The notes below the pieces were generated by a model that was given only the letters and a program-made list of their open reading frames with translations, made no database searches and was not told the origin of the DNA. A DNA stretch of 64,000 nucleotides from Obelidium mucronatum (taxonomy: Eukaryota > Chytridiomycota > Chytridiomycetes > Chytridiales > Chytriomycetaceae): contig JAIVFH010000001.1 in assembly GCA_025765595.1 (NCBI GenBank), positions 682,001-746,000 on the forward strand, given 5' to 3'. Each line of letters starts with the position of its first letter. Within the stretch, counting starts at the first letter, position 1. Below are positions 43,472 through 55,858 of this stretch, piece by piece. The position numbers and the translations under genes were made by a program.

Positions 43472-46400
43472 ATGGACGACGACGCGGCGCTCGAAGAACT
43501 GCTGCGGTCGATCGACGATGCGACGGCGCCCGCCTCGAACCCCGGCGGCGGCGGCGGCAGCGCCAGCAACGGCGCCAATCCCGATCCGAGCGCAACGGAC
43601 CGCGAGCTCGATGCGCTGCTGGCGCTGATTCCGAACCAGCCGAGCCAACCAAACCCGCAGGGCGCGGCTTACGCGCAGAGTCCGCTCGCCAGCGCCAGCG
43701 CCAGAAAACCCGCAAATCCGCTGTTTGCAAACAAGGCGCAGAGACCGTTGCCGGCACACCGTCTGCAGCTGCCGCTGCCGCAGTCGGCGCAAGCGAACGT
43801 ATATCAGCAGCCAATCACGATCAGCGGGTCGCCGGTGGCCGCAACGCCGCCGCCCGTTCATCCGTTTGCCCAACAACACCAACAACATCAACAACAACAT
43901 CAAAATATGCACCAGCAGCAGCCCCAAAAAAGCACCCAGGAGGATGTGATTGATCTGACGGACGAGTTTGATGACGAACTGGATGAGTTCATTATACCAG
44001 AAAAGAAACCTGCTCAACCAATTCCGCAGAAGCGCAAGACTCCTTCATCGGCATTCCCTGTTCCCATTGCCCAGAAACCGTATCCAGGATCGTCGCAGGT
44101 ATGTGTTTCCTGCACTATTTCCACCCTGCCTGACGCTTATTCACCCATGTAGGGTCTTTATAACCGAACCAACACCACATCAACTTCATCAACTTCCTCG
44201 TCTTCTTCTGTAATTGATCTGGAAAATCCCGCAGAAATGAATAGACTCCGACAGGAAGCTCGAGAACGCGAACTTAAAAGGCAGCAGGAAGCCCAACGAC
44301 ATATGGCGGAGCCAGTCTGTTTTGGGACGCTGGCAGTGAATATTGTTGATTTTAGTCCACTTCACTATGCACGATGCTATCAGAATCAACCCATGATGCC
44401 TGTGAGATTGGCACCTCAACAACCCAATGAACCTGGAGCTATAGCGGGAGATGCGGGTGGACCAGGAGATTTCAAAATTCGTGTTATTGGAATGGATTCA
44501 TTGAAACAGCAGCATCATCTGGGATACATTGACAAGAAAGTTACATTTGTCTTGATGAGAGTTTTGGCACAGCTTAAAATGGACTGTTGGATTCCACACA
44601 ATTTGCCGACAGTTAAGGATAGCGGGGGATTTATAAGCCAATCAACTGCAGAATCTTATTCGAGATTTTTTTTTTGGCCAATAGGGCTCCGCCCTGCCGA
44701 TAATGCTCACATTGATTGGCCCGCGTGGTTTAGCCACGACTTTGGGATCACTTTTGTTGTCAAACAACATCACTTTGCTGGACGTCAAAACCCCTAATAT
44801 TCCAGCAAGCATTCCGCGAGTGAATCCCCACTCTAATCTCCAAATGGGCGGATACATGGGCACGGCCTAGTGTCACGACTGTTCATTTAAACTCAGGCGG
44901 TCAAACTGCAGCGGACGAAGCGAAAACTCAGATTGAAGCAGTGTATAATTCATTGACTGCTGCCGAAGACTTACCGCAAATGGAGCCAGGTCTGTTTTTT
45001 GAAAGGCGGAATTGAGAAGCATTCGTAATTTACAGGTTTTCTACAGATGACTCTATTATGACACCAATGTATGCACATCAGAAACAAGCACTCCACTTCA
45101 TGTCTGAAAAGGAAAAGGATGTGGATTTCGGAAAGTACGACCCCAAAACATCGATTTGGAAATTTGATGGACGTGGAATGTACACGAATATGATAACAAA
45201 TGAAAAGACGAGTAAGAAACCAAATAACACGAAGGGTGGTATTCTTGCTGGTGAGTTCTTCGATGAAAAAAGAGTTTTTGGTTTTTGGTTTTGGTGCTGA
45301 TGCTCCTGTACTTTCAGATGATATGGGTCTTGGAAAGACGATTGAAGTGATCTCTCTTATTATGACGTCTCGAGCTGCCGTTCGGTTGCCAGTTGTTCCA
45401 ACATATCAACAAAAAGCTCGAATTTCAATGCGGAGACCAACAGCTTCTGCAACTTCATCTCAACCGAATTCCAGTCCATCGACACCTATATTGGCTATCG
45501 CCCCTACACAGCAACCTATGCAAAACTTTCAACAACAACTTCAATACCAGCAACAAGCTCTGAATCCATACCAACCGCAAACCAACAGCCAAATGGCTTT
45601 GAGCTCTATACTATTGACGATGACGATGATGATGTGGATGATGACGTCATTCCAATCGACGATGATGATAGCACTTTAATTCCGTCGCAGGGAACCTTGA
45701 TTGTATTGTCCTCTGAGTACTGTCCAAAATTGGGAAGAACAATTCAATGCTCACGTGAAACCAAATACTGTTAAAATCTATATATATCATGGATCTGCAC
45801 GAATTCAAGATCCTAAAGAGCTTGCGAAATATGTGGGTTTTTCTATGTTTTTTCTTTTGTCCAAATTTGATTTTCTCAACATCAAAAACAAAAAAAAAAA
45901 TAGGATATCGTCATCACGACATACAATCTACTATCAATTGAATACGGAAAGGATATAAAGTCGGGCTCGATGGCTGTGAAAAACAGTGGTGGTTTATCGA
46001 ATGATGTCACACATACCCCAATTACAGTCAATTCCACTCTTCAGCTTGTCAAATGGTACCGAATTGTTTTGGATGAAGCTCACATTATCAAGGACGCGAA
46101 TACTTCTCAATCAAAAGCAGCGTGTAGTCTGACTGGAGAGAGGCGGTGGGCCTTGACTGGAACTCCGATTCAAAACAAACTGGATGGTTTGCATTCCTTT
46201 TTTTTTGAGTCAACACTACCCTACTATCATTTCTAAATTGATGTTTTGTTTTCACAAACAATTAAGACTTATTTTCCCTCATCAAGTTCCTGCGAATCCA
46301 GCCATTTTGCAACAAGTCCTCTTGGAACACGTTTATTAGTAAACCAGTGAAATTCAGCGCAAATTCAATTGGTGTAGACCGCTTACAAACACTCATGAAG

Positions 46401-47940
46401 GTCATCACCCTCCGACGAACAAAAACTCAAAAAATCAATGGCAAACCGATCCTCACTTTACCTGAAAGAAAAGACGCGATTAAATATTTGGAACTAGCGC
46501 CCAGCGAACAAGAGCTCTATGATAAAGTGCATTCCAAAGGAAAAGCCTTTTTCCATCAGTTGAAGGATAGTGGAAACGTGATGCAGCATTACGTTCACTT
46601 GTTGGAGATTATTCTTCGGATGCGGCAAGTGTGTGTGCACAAGAGTTTGTTCAAAAATTGGGAGGAGAAGTTGAATGAGCTTGGTGAGTGTGTGCTTTTT
46701 TTTCATTTCTTTTTCTCTTTCTTCCATTGAGATGTATTAAAAAAAATGCGCATGCGTTAGACGAACAAATGCAGGGGTTGATAAAAGATGAAGTTTTCCC
46801 TCCATTAACACTGAAACGAGGTCTTCATATATTGAACTTGCTTCGAGAAAGTGGTGATGATTCCTGTTGTAGTTGTGGAATTATGGTGGATACTTTTGGA
46901 TCGGGTCCAGGTCCTGCCAATAACGAATCACAGCAATCCGCATCTAAAAAAGAAGAAAAGGAAGAAATCAAAACTCTTTGTGTTTCCAAATGTGGACACT
47001 TGTTTTGTAGAAAGTGCATGAATGGAATAAGGGAAGCAGGAGGTGCCTCTGGAATCGCTAGAGGAGAAGTGGCGCCGACGTGCCCCATGTGCAGTTTTGC
47101 AATCGGGCATAGTGATATTTTGGAGATCAAGGAGTCGGATGCAGTTGAGTTCTTCGTTTTCTCTTCCTTCTTCGTTACTTTTTTGGTCCCGTTAATGTTA
47201 TAATTCGTTTCAGATGGAAGATGAGAATTTGATGGAAAGCATGTCTATTTTGGAAATGGATGGACAGAGCACAAAGATCCGAGCACTTGTTGAAGATTTA
47301 GCAGTTGTGAGGCACGAAACTCTGCAAAAGAAGGAGCAAGCTAGTGAAATCGATCGTGTTTAGTCAGTGGACCACAGTTCTAGACTTGTTGCAGGTATGA
47401 ATAATTTGAGGACTAATTTGGATAGCTGACAAGGGTGTTTTTATTCTCAGGAGCCTCTGCACTGCAGCAGGATTCAAATTTACAAGATTAGACGGTAAAA
47501 TGGCGAGAGTGGACCGAAATACTGCAATGTCCCGATTCAAGCAGGACCCTGAAATCACAGTCTTGCTACTTTCACTAAAAGCTGGAGGTGTAGGATTAAA
47601 TCTGACAGCCGCAAACCGCGTCTATATAATGGAACCGTATTGGAACCCTGCCGTCGAAGCTCAGGCAATTGATCGAGTACATCGCATGGGTCAAACGAGA
47701 GTCGTCAACACGATTCGCTTCATTGCCAAAGGAACCATTGAAGACAATATTCTGGAGCTCCAACGGCGGAAAATGAAACTCGCCGAGATGGCGTTCAAAG
47801 ATCGTAGCGGTGGTACGGGTGCAACTGATGATGGAGACGATGGGTTGGGGCAGAAGGGAAAGCGGAGAGAAAAGGCTCGTGAAAACAAGGCAGAAATGGC
47901 CCGTCAGAGAATGCTTGATTTGAACATATTGTTTGCTTAA
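43472..47940 (+). CDS. SNF2-family ATPase with RING finger (Rad5/HLTF/Uls1 group), several frame breaks
   Basis: A DNA translocase and probable ubiquitin ligase. Order: acidic, GC-rich-coded start (MDDDAALEELLRSIDDA), VIDLTDEFDDE (SUMO-binding-like), a region with CFGTLAVNIVDFSPLHYARC that may be HIRAN-like, then the helicase: GGILADDMGLGKTIEVISL (Walker A), TLIV..CPLSTVQNWEEQF, LDEAHIIKDANT (DEAH), LTGTPIQNKLD and TLRRTKTQK. A RING follows (CSCGIMVDT ... CGHLFCRKC ... CPMC). The C-lobe has GGVGLNLTAANRVYIMEPYW and DRVHRMGQTR. Frame changes are visible near 44868, 45593, 45706, 47346 and 47460, mostly at short homopolymers. Helicase with embedded RING is the layout of Rad5-like and Uls1-like proteins; I cannot choose between them. 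Confidence 0.82.
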
Positions 47941-48016
47941 CCTTTAACAATAAAAAGTAATTGTATTAGAAAGAGAGAGAAAGTGGAAGAAGAAAAATAA
48001 CAAATTGTTCGAAAAA

Positions 48017-51000
48017 ATGAACTACGATTCGGATAGTGAAGATGAGGATATGGAGTGTCCTCTGTGCATGGAGGAAATAGATGTCACCGACAAGTATTTC
48101 AAGCCGTGTCCGTGTGGATACCAGGTGTGTTTGTCAGAGTGTGCATTGTGAGAGCTGAGCAAACAAACCTAGATTTGCCGATTCTGCTGGAACCACATCA
48201 AAGAAGACCTCAACGGACTCTGTCCCGCTTGTCGTAGGCAATACACTGAGGACCTTGTTGAGTTTACTCCTGTTTCAGTGGACGAGTTGAGTGCTTTTAT
48301 TTTTGCTTTTCCATAGCCCACACAGCTAAACAATATACAAAGACTGGCTCGGATCAAAGAGGCAAAAAAGCGACGAGACAGAGAGCGGAAAGAAATGGAC
48401 AATGCGGCAAGAAGGCATTTGGCGAATGCGCGCGTTGTTCAAAAGAACTTGGTTTATGTTGTTGGACTCCCAGCAAAGTTTGCAACTGAAGAAGTAAGGA
48501 GAAATGTTTTTTTGATTTAAATGCCGCGCTGTAATTTAACTCTGCTGTTGTTGGTTTGGACAGTGCCTTAAAACAAATGAGTTCTTTGGCCAGTTCGGTA
48601 AAGTTGCCCGAGTTGTCATCAACAGGAAAGGTCATGGCCACACTCCTGTCGTTTCGTCGCTCTCTCCACTTGGTGTTTTTGTTTTTTACACAAAGAAGGA
48701 AGATGCGATTCGGGCGATTGACGCTGTTGATGGAACTGTGTTTGATGGCAACAAGGTGTTGAGGTAAACCGACTCAAAGTACGTTGGATGATCATCTCTT
48801 TGACTTTGCGCCCATAACAACAGAGTTACCCACGGAACTACAAAATATTGTCAGTTCTTTCTCAAAAATCAAAGTTGTCAACATGCAGTGTGTCAATATT
48901 TGCATGAACCTGCTGAAGAAGCCGACACTTATGCAAAGGAAGAACTGTCTCGTCAGGCTATCCGTGACCGAAACCCTCGACCTGTTCCTTTTCCAACATT
49001 GATGGCGTACTTTAGAAAAGACGAAAAGGAGGAAAGCGCGCTTCCTGCCACAGCCAGTTGGTATGAACCAGGAATCTTAGGTGGTTTTTCCCTTAATTTT
49101 TTAACCTCGTATCTTTTAGGGCCAAACCAGTCGGTGTTGTGGGTGGTCATCGTGTCGCACAGTCTCCTGTTCCTCATGCGTTACTTCCAGTTCGCCATAC
49201 ACCTCTTCCTTCGGATTCTGACTTTTCTGATTCGGACATGCCTCGTAGTCAAACGAATTTGATGGATTTGATTGTGGAAAAGAAAAAGAAGAACAAGAAG
49301 GGTGGCGTTTCTACTCCTGTAGTGGCCGCAGCCGAGCTTCCTCAGCAACAATCCCAGCAACAAGTTCCGCAAGCTGGTCCATCTATGGCGCAGCAACCAC
49401 CGCAAAGTGTGCCGCAGTCGCAACAGGCACCACCTCCTGGATTGACACCTGCTGCTAACTCTCGAATGCAATCAGGGACGGCTCCTGCCTCGCCCGCTGT
49501 TCCAAAAGCAGCGCTGCCTGCTGCTCCTTCCAACCAGGCCAATATTCCTGACGAAGACCGAATTTTGGGATCGAAAGCATTGAATGATGGAAACGATGAA
49601 CTGGTTCCAAATTTGATTCGCCGGGGCCCTCCCAACTCCAAATTCGCTGTGGCCAGAGCAACGGGTAGCTCAAACAAGGGAGAAAAGAAAGGCGGTGTTT
49701 CCCTGTATAACTTGGGGTACATTTTACATCCGACATACACTGGACTGTTTGATCCGTTTTCATCGGATCCTATGGCTGTGATTCGTGGATCTGTTTTTGG
49801 AAGTGATGAATTTGGTGGTAGTGCAGCAACTCGGTATAACCGGATGATGAACGATGAAGAGGACAAGATTATGCCTGAAAAACCCTGTGGTACATATTTT
49901 CTTCGATTTTTTTTCCGCTGGAAACAGTATCTGATGGTCAGCATACCTTAACTTAGCGCAACATGTATCAGAATAATGTGCTTCCTCAACCTGGAGTTCC
50001 TGATGTTGAAAATCGGTGGCTGGAAAGCGGAAACGGAGGGAGCAAATTGCAAGATTTTGGAGCTGGAAGCCAATGGCCGCAGCAAACCCAACAACAACTT
50101 CTCCGGGATCAAATTCTGGCCGACAATGCACTCCGTCAACAAGCAGCAACAGCAGCAGCAGCTTTTGCGAAATGGGAATCAATTTGGCGCTGGTGGTGGT
50201 TTGATGACAAGGCAACAGCAAGAGCTTCAGCTGATGCAACAACAGCAGCAACAGCAGCGATTTCAACAGCAGCAGTTTTTGGGCGACAACCAACCAAACG
50301 AATTCTTAAATTCTTACGCCCGTGAAGCTCAGTTGCGAGAAAACCAAGTCCAAATGCGTAGAGCTTCAAATGCGAGAGCGAACAGCCGCACTCTTGGGCG
50401 CTGCCAACAACACCAACCTTGTAATGAAGTCCTGACCTTGGAGGTGGATGGGGTGTTCCAGGAACTACCTGGCGGCTATGGTGAGATTGAACCCACGATT
50501 TTGTTTTGTTTTTGTGGACCTCTTTTTTTGTAGTTTTTTTTGTGAATTTAACCATATCTTTTTCATGCAAAGCTCAGGATACCTCTCTGCTCCGGGATCT
50601 GTATGGGCCATCGACGACAGCAGCAGGACACGGCTCAACGTCGACTCCCCCATCTGGCCAAATCAATCCTCAAATGCAGCATCTGGCGCATTTGCAGAGA
50701 GAGTTGCAGCGGGAACAGGAGCGGGAACGGGAGAGAGAGATTGCTCGGGAGAGTCGAGAGTGGATGCAGATGCAAGCTATGCAGCAGCAGGGTCTGACTA
50801 TGGGTTCCCCTACTTCCCGGATGCAGGCAGCAGCAGTCGCCGCTCGGCGGAGAGCGTTCCCCAATTAATGGGGGACGCAGTGTGGGGGTATGGTGTGCGT
50901 GGGAGTGATGGAATGGGGGGTTATGAAATGATGAAGGGTGGTGAAGATTATAGAGGTGTGAGTAGTGAAAAAATTGCAGGAGGAAGTGGGTGGTTGGGGA

Positions 51001-53422
51001 GAAATGGAAATGGGGTCGGGATGCCGATCATGACTCAAAGAGAGAATTCAAGACAATCGGTTGTATCATCAAAACAAGAAGATGGAGGTAGCTCGGCTAC
51101 TTCAAGCAGCAAGCACACCGCTGCTCCTTCCGTTCCGCCTGCTCAGCCTGTTGTGAAGGAAGTTGTTGGAGCGCCGCCAAAAAAGACAAAAGCCGAAAAG
51201 GCGGCCGCGATTGCAGTGAAACCGGTTGTAGCTACGGAGGAAGTTGCTGTTCCCAAGCCTGTGGTTACAAACAGTAGCAACACACCGGTTTTGTCTAAAA
51301 AGGAAAAAGCCAAGCAACGGGCCCGAGAAAAGGAATTGATTCGCCTGAAGCAAAGAGAACGCGATCTTGAGATTCTGCGGGCTAAAGAGGAAGAGCGAAA
51401 AGAAAAGTTGCGGTTAGAAGAAGAAGCGGCTGCTTTGTTGTTGGCTCAAAAGAAGGCGGGGCCGAGGAAGAGCGGATTCGGCTGGAACGTGCTGCTGCCG
51501 AAGCTGCTGCTGTTCAAGCTGCTAAAGAAGCCGCTGAACGTGAAGCTGCTGAGCGAGAGGCTGCTCGCGTTGAAGCTGAAACAGTGGCTCGGGAGGAGAA
51601 AGAGGCAGCAGCAAAAGAAGCAGAGGCGTTGATTGGAGCTGGGAAATCCAAGAAGGCACGACAAAAAGCCAAAAAGAAGATGCTTGCTGAGGCCAAAGTT
51701 GCTAAATTGGAGAAGGCCGCTACTGGCATGCTTGCCCCTGAAACTGTTGTCAAGTCTACTCCAGAAATTGCTGCAACTCCGCTGAAGCAAGAAGGTGGCT
51801 CTCCAACGAAAGTGAATGCAAACCAGAATGCGTCGACTTCAAGCCAGCAGCAGCGACAGCAACAACAGCAGCAACAACAACAACAGCAGCAGCAGCAACA
51901 ACAACATCAGCAGCAGCAACAGCAGCAGCAGAGCGAAATCGCTGCTGAGGCATTGAAGTCAAGTCGTCGTAAAAGGGCCAAAGAACGAGATGAACTTGCA
52001 GCTAAACAAGCGGCTGAGGCTAGAAAACATTCGCATCCACCCCCTCTTCCACCTATGTTTATGGAAATCCTTGGCAAGGCGTCTCTGGCCGCCAATGCTC
52101 CCAGCAACATGGCCAGTCTGTCGGAGCAGATGTCTCAGTTTGCCAATGCCATGAATGGAATTCCGCCTGAATTGGCAGCGGAAATCAACCAAACGACAAC
52201 TGGTGCTCTTGGCGAATTTACAAAGCAAATGATGGCTCAACTGACATCGCCAGCAAACATGCAGAATATGGCCAACAGAGGACTGAATTTCGGTGATTTA
52301 GGGAGATGAGTCATTTACTGGAGCCGAGGTTACTCCTGAAGGGTTGACGCAAGCAATGCTGGCGATTGCAGAAACTTTCCTTGCTTCCTCTGAGAATCCC
52401 ATGGCTGGGGTCGGAGCTGCTGTTAGTATGGGGTTGGGTGTTGGGATTACCACGACCGCTGTTCCAGTATCGTCGTCGTCTGCCGCATCGAGAGAGAAAA
52501 CCGACTTTCAGTTCAAGGTGGATCCTGTTACAGGAAATGCGGTTTTTCACCTGCAGTGTTGGGAACAGGTGCTATCCCCTCTGTTGTGGCATCAGCCGCT
52601 GGTGCTCCGCAAAAGCAGCAAGCTCCAGGGGCATCAAAGAGAACTGTATTCTTTGGGCCCTGAACTGCCGCCTGGTTTTCAACGTCACGATTCATCGTCA
52701 AAGTATATTAATCCGTTCCCAATGAGACATCCCAATGCACCACCTGAAATCGACTCTGATTTTGAGGAATCTGAATACGGTGATGGCGATGAGGAAGGGG
52801 GGCAGTCAAGATGAGCACGAGCCAGGTGGTGACGATGACTATTACTCTGACGACGATGGTTTAGACGAGGACGAGCACAGCTATTCCGAAGAAGAAGTAG
52901 AAGAAAGCGACGACGAAGATGAAGACCATTGCGGTGCAGATGACGATGACGACGACTATGAAGACGTTGACGACATTGACATGATGTATGGGGATCAGAT
53001 CCATCTTGAAAATCCGGACCGGGCAATCTCGTTTCTGAATCAAGGATCCACTTACATTTCGGAACTGTTGGAGTCTGTTCGGTGGATGGTGACAAAGGGA
53101 GAAGCTCTGATCAATGCGCCAACGAAAATCGCGCCTGATGTGAAGGATCTGTTGATGATGCTGGATGCGGAAAGACCTGGAAAGGGGAAGCCAGGCATTG
53201 AAGCGGCGAGTACCGTGTCAAGATTTGATTGATATGTTGGAGAAGGAGTATGAGCAGTGTAAGAAGGTGCAAGAGGCGGCAGATAAGGAGTTGATTCGGA
53301 TTATTGATATCAATAGGAAGAATGTACCAGAGTTTATTGAGCGGTTTGGGTTTGATGCTGGGTTGATGGAGAGTGTATGTGCGTATCCGATGGGTGTTCA
53401 GTGTGGTGGGACAAGTGGTTGA
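48017..53422 (+). CDS. NOT4: CCR4-NOT ubiquitin ligase subunit Not4, with many frame breaks
   Basis: The E3 ligase of the CCR4-NOT complex, acting in mRNA and protein quality control. The N-terminus has the C4C4 RING (ECPLCMEEIDVTDKYFKPCP, then CGYQICRFCW...LCPACR), an RRM (KNLVYVVGLPAKFATEECLK ... ARVVINRKG) and a C3H zinc finger (YCQFFLKNQSCQHAVCQYLH). These conserved domains are intact across introns at about 48124-48173, 48300-48325, 48494-48566, 48764-48820 and 49081-49120. The long C-terminal part is low-complexity: polyGln, an RExRER helix, a KAKQRAREKELIRLKQRERD coiled coil, Ala/Glu-rich, then acidic. It shifts frame about ten times (near 50150, 50360, 50430, 50865, 51460, 52305, 52550, 52665, 52800, 53215), always resuming with the same kind of protein. 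The C-terminal stop at 53422 assumes those joins. The downstream half could belong to a second, fused gene. Confidence 0.8.
51843..51935 (+). repeat. CAG/CAA trinucleotide repeat coding polyglutamine
   Basis: About 30 CAG/CAA codons with a few CAT and CGA interruptions within the Not4 gene, in the sense frame. The mix of CAG and CAA suggests selection for the glutamine run and limits slippage. Confidence 0.9.
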
Positions 53423-53793
53423 AATTTTGAATGGATGTTGAGTATTTTTTTCCTTTTTATGTTTTCTTTGGTTTTTGTTTTGTTTTTGTCTCTTGTCTTT
53501 TTTTGTTGTCGTTGTTTTTGTATTGTTTCATCTTCTTTAATTCGTCTTTGTTTTTTGATTAAATCTTATATTATGGCATTTTTTTCTCTTTTGCCTTAAT
53601 TTGACGACTGAGACTGTGTAAGCCAAAGTCAAAAATTTTCAACAAATTTTTCAAGTCGGATTTTGGGGTAGTTATATGAGATGACGATCTTGGGTTGTGC
53701 AACAAAACGCGGTTTAGCAAGATGGAATCAGAATCGGAAATATTTTCTACAGGGGATAATTCATAAGGTTTATTTAAACAAGGGCTAAATTTT
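53423..53793. other. Intergenic region between convergent genes
   Basis: The 3' ends of Not4 (+) and the Cache receptor (-) meet here. The first 150 bp are T-rich (TTTTTTCCTTTTTATGTTTTC, repeated TTTTTGTTTT). No gene or RNA structure was recognised. Confidence 0.45.
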
Positions 53794-55858
53794 TTACGAA
53801 GAGGTCACAAATCCAGATGGTCCTGCATGAGAGCTGGGACCAGCATGAGAACCGCTAGGGCCAGCATGAGAACTTGAACTGGTATGAGAAGCACTAGGAC
53901 CAGCAGCATGAGAGACAACACCATGAGAGACACCACCATAAGAGTTGACGCCATGAGAACCACTCGGGCCAGCACGAGCACTGGATCCATTCGAGGAAGA
54001 AGCAATCTCATCGTATTGCGGTGGCAAATCCGGCAACAAGTCCAAAACTTCTCGCGATTCCGGCATTTGCTCACCAATAGCCACCCCAGCAAACAAGGAA
54101 TTATCCGCCACATCGCCTCTCTTTTTCTGATTCTGTGCACTCGCCTCACGAACTCTCTTGACCATTTCATAAAACCCGTCCTTGAATTGATCCACTTCGT
54201 CCACCCCGGAACGAGAGACATCTTTCTCCCTGACACCTTCCCATAAATCAGCATTACCGATATTATTTGTAACGCGGGAACTCTCTTGACTCAACAGACT
54301 CAATGGCTTGACGATATCGTTTGCAAAGAGAATAACGAGGAGAAGGACAATCAGGGTTGTACCCGCAAAGAGGGCGAGACTGATTCCGATACTTAAAGGG
54401 AGAGACTTGCGGAGGTTTGAGGTGGCGGCGGAGACCGTGTCTTGTAAGCGGGCGATGGGGACTGAGCCGACAACGACCCAGGATGGGGATTGGGATTTGG
54501 AGGATGCGTCGTTGGCGTAGATTGATAGGGTTTTCCAGAGGATCAAGTACGGGATGGATGTTTCTGGGTCCTTTTGTATGAAATGTATGGTTGTATGAAG
54601 TATGGTAGTATTTTTTGGAGCATGAATCTGTTGAGTGTGTATTTGCAGCATCATTCGCGCCTTTGGCGCGTGAAAACGCCTACGGCGTGATTTCTTTCAC
54701 GCCTTCGGCGTGTCTCTTTCGCGCCTTCGGCGCGCCAACACCGCCTTCGGCGGAGTTGTTCCGTTGAATACCGTAAAAGTCGTTGAACCATAACTCCTAG
54801 ACCTAGTATCAAACCCTTTAAAACTCGAACCCTGAATTTGATTCCACAAGGACTGAGAAAACGCTGGATTTGAAGTATTTGCCCAAGTATAAGGCAGAGT
54901 ACCTTGAGAAATTTCATCAAAATTAATCCTTGTAGAAGCCAGCATGAAACCATTTGAATCAGTAGTAAAAACAGCGACATTGGAACCGTTGAAAGTAAAA
55001 GAAGCCAATCGTTTAGATAATTGGGCAAGACGCGTGTTGATGGAGACGACACCGGCCAGAGAACCGTCTGCCTTGCTGAGAAAAGCCTTGGCAGTGCCAA
55101 TCATCCAGCCACGACCGAATGCGGAGAGGAAGGGAGGGGTGATTGCAAAAGAAGTGTTTGTGGCTTGGTTCTTGACGCCGGCAGTGTACCACGAGCGGGT
55201 GCGTGGGTCGTAGGCGCCTTGGCTCAGGTTGTCGCCGACGCCTGGGTAGCTCTTGAGCAGCCCAGTCTCTTCAAAGCCGATCTGGATGGACAGCACTTCT
55301 GGGTTCAGCTTGTAGGTTGGCCGCAGGAACAGGTCAATGTGGGCGGCCCTGTTGAGCACGTCAGTGGTTGATGCGTTGAGAGTGGGGGCCGTGAAGGAGC
55401 CGTTCGCGGACGGTCGCGTTGTAGTTTGCCAGGAGCCACACGGAGTGAGTCAGGCTGATGCGCGTCGCGGCGAAGCGGTCAGCGCCCGGCGGCGGGACGA
55501 CGGCGGCGTCGAGCGCGGCGTCGGCGGCGTAGAAGCTCGGCTCTGCGGCGGCGGCGTAGTCGGCGCGGAACACGTCGCCGGCGGCGGTGGCGGCGGCCGT
55601 GGCGGCGGCGGCGACGGCGGCGAGCGCGTCGTCGAGCAGCTGCGCGGCGTTCGACACGCCCGCCGCCGCGAGCGCGTCCGCCGCCTGCGCCGTCAGCAGC
55701 GCGTCGGCGGACTTGGCGAGCGCCGCGATCGACCCGCCGACGAACGCGAGCGCGACTACTTCGGCGACCAGCAGCGACGCGAGCGCGCAGAGGGCGAACC
55801 AGTAGAGCAGGTGGTGCTTGAGCCCCGCATCGTGTTTGGGCGGCCGGAGAATGTTCAT
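53794..55858 (-). CDS. Cache-domain membrane receptor with Ser/Gly/Pro/His repeat tail
   Basis: A two-helix sensor-like protein starting MNILRPPKHDAGLKHHLLYW. Helix 1 (LCALASLLVAEVVALAFV) is followed by a large extracellular region with Cache-like segments: RAAHIDLFLRPTYKLNP, DPRTRSWYTAG, GTAKAFLSKADGSLAGVVSI and WVVVGSVP. Helix 2 is ISLALFAGTTLIVLLLVILF, then a HAMP-like FANDIVKPLSLLSQESSRV. The tail carries repeats of the type SHAGPSGSHAGPSSHAGPSG (about 53800-53960). The 5' 500 bp are extremely GC-rich and alanine-coding. One extra base at about 55390 separates VRERLF from TAPTLNASTT. An intron (54628-54771, 144 nt) joins STTFT to IHAPKNTT and contains five small palindromes. No kinase or cyclase output domain is present. 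Ligand unknown. Confidence 0.65.
53800..53960 (-). repeat. Coding repeat, Ser-His-Ala-Gly-Pro-Ser units
   Basis: On the leftward strand the receptor tail is built of irregular units around SHAGPSG and GVSHGVVSH. The underlying DNA repeats CCAGCATGAGA-like motifs on the + strand. Such tails usually lack fixed structure. Confidence 0.7.
54656..54753. repeat. Cluster of five GC-rich palindromes in an intron
   Basis: Five perfect short hairpins lie within 98 bp: CGCGCC-TTT-GGCGCG (54656-54670), ACGCC-TAC-GGCGT (54676-54688), CACGCC-TTC-GGCGTG (54698-54712), CGCGCC-TTC-GGCGCG (54720-54734) and CCGCC-TTC-GGCGG (54741-54753). All share a GCC-NNN-GGC core. They fall within the proposed 144-nt intron of the leftward Cache gene, far longer than its neighbours. 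The surrounding sequence is AT-rich, so the cluster stands out sharply. It looks like a family of inserted or amplified small elements. Confidence 0.9.

Noticed and set aside
43336..43953. Long open frames on both strands over the start of the SNF2-RING gene, rich in Arg and Ala
   Set aside because: They are frame shadows of a GC-rich coding exon; GC-rich DNA has few stop codons in any frame.
50425..50440. A TCC-TGA-C sequence in the Not4 gene at a frame change, resembling the antizyme +1 frameshift site
   Set aside because: It is one of about ten shifts in this gene, which go in both directions and mostly sit at homopolymers. A single match to a seven-base signal is expected by chance.
12690..55390. 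Genome-wide programmed frameshifting like that of Euplotes
   Set aside because: Shifts are of both signs, do not occur consistently at stop codons, and are absent from long genes in the same window. Sequence error explains the pattern better; it is kept only as a point to check.
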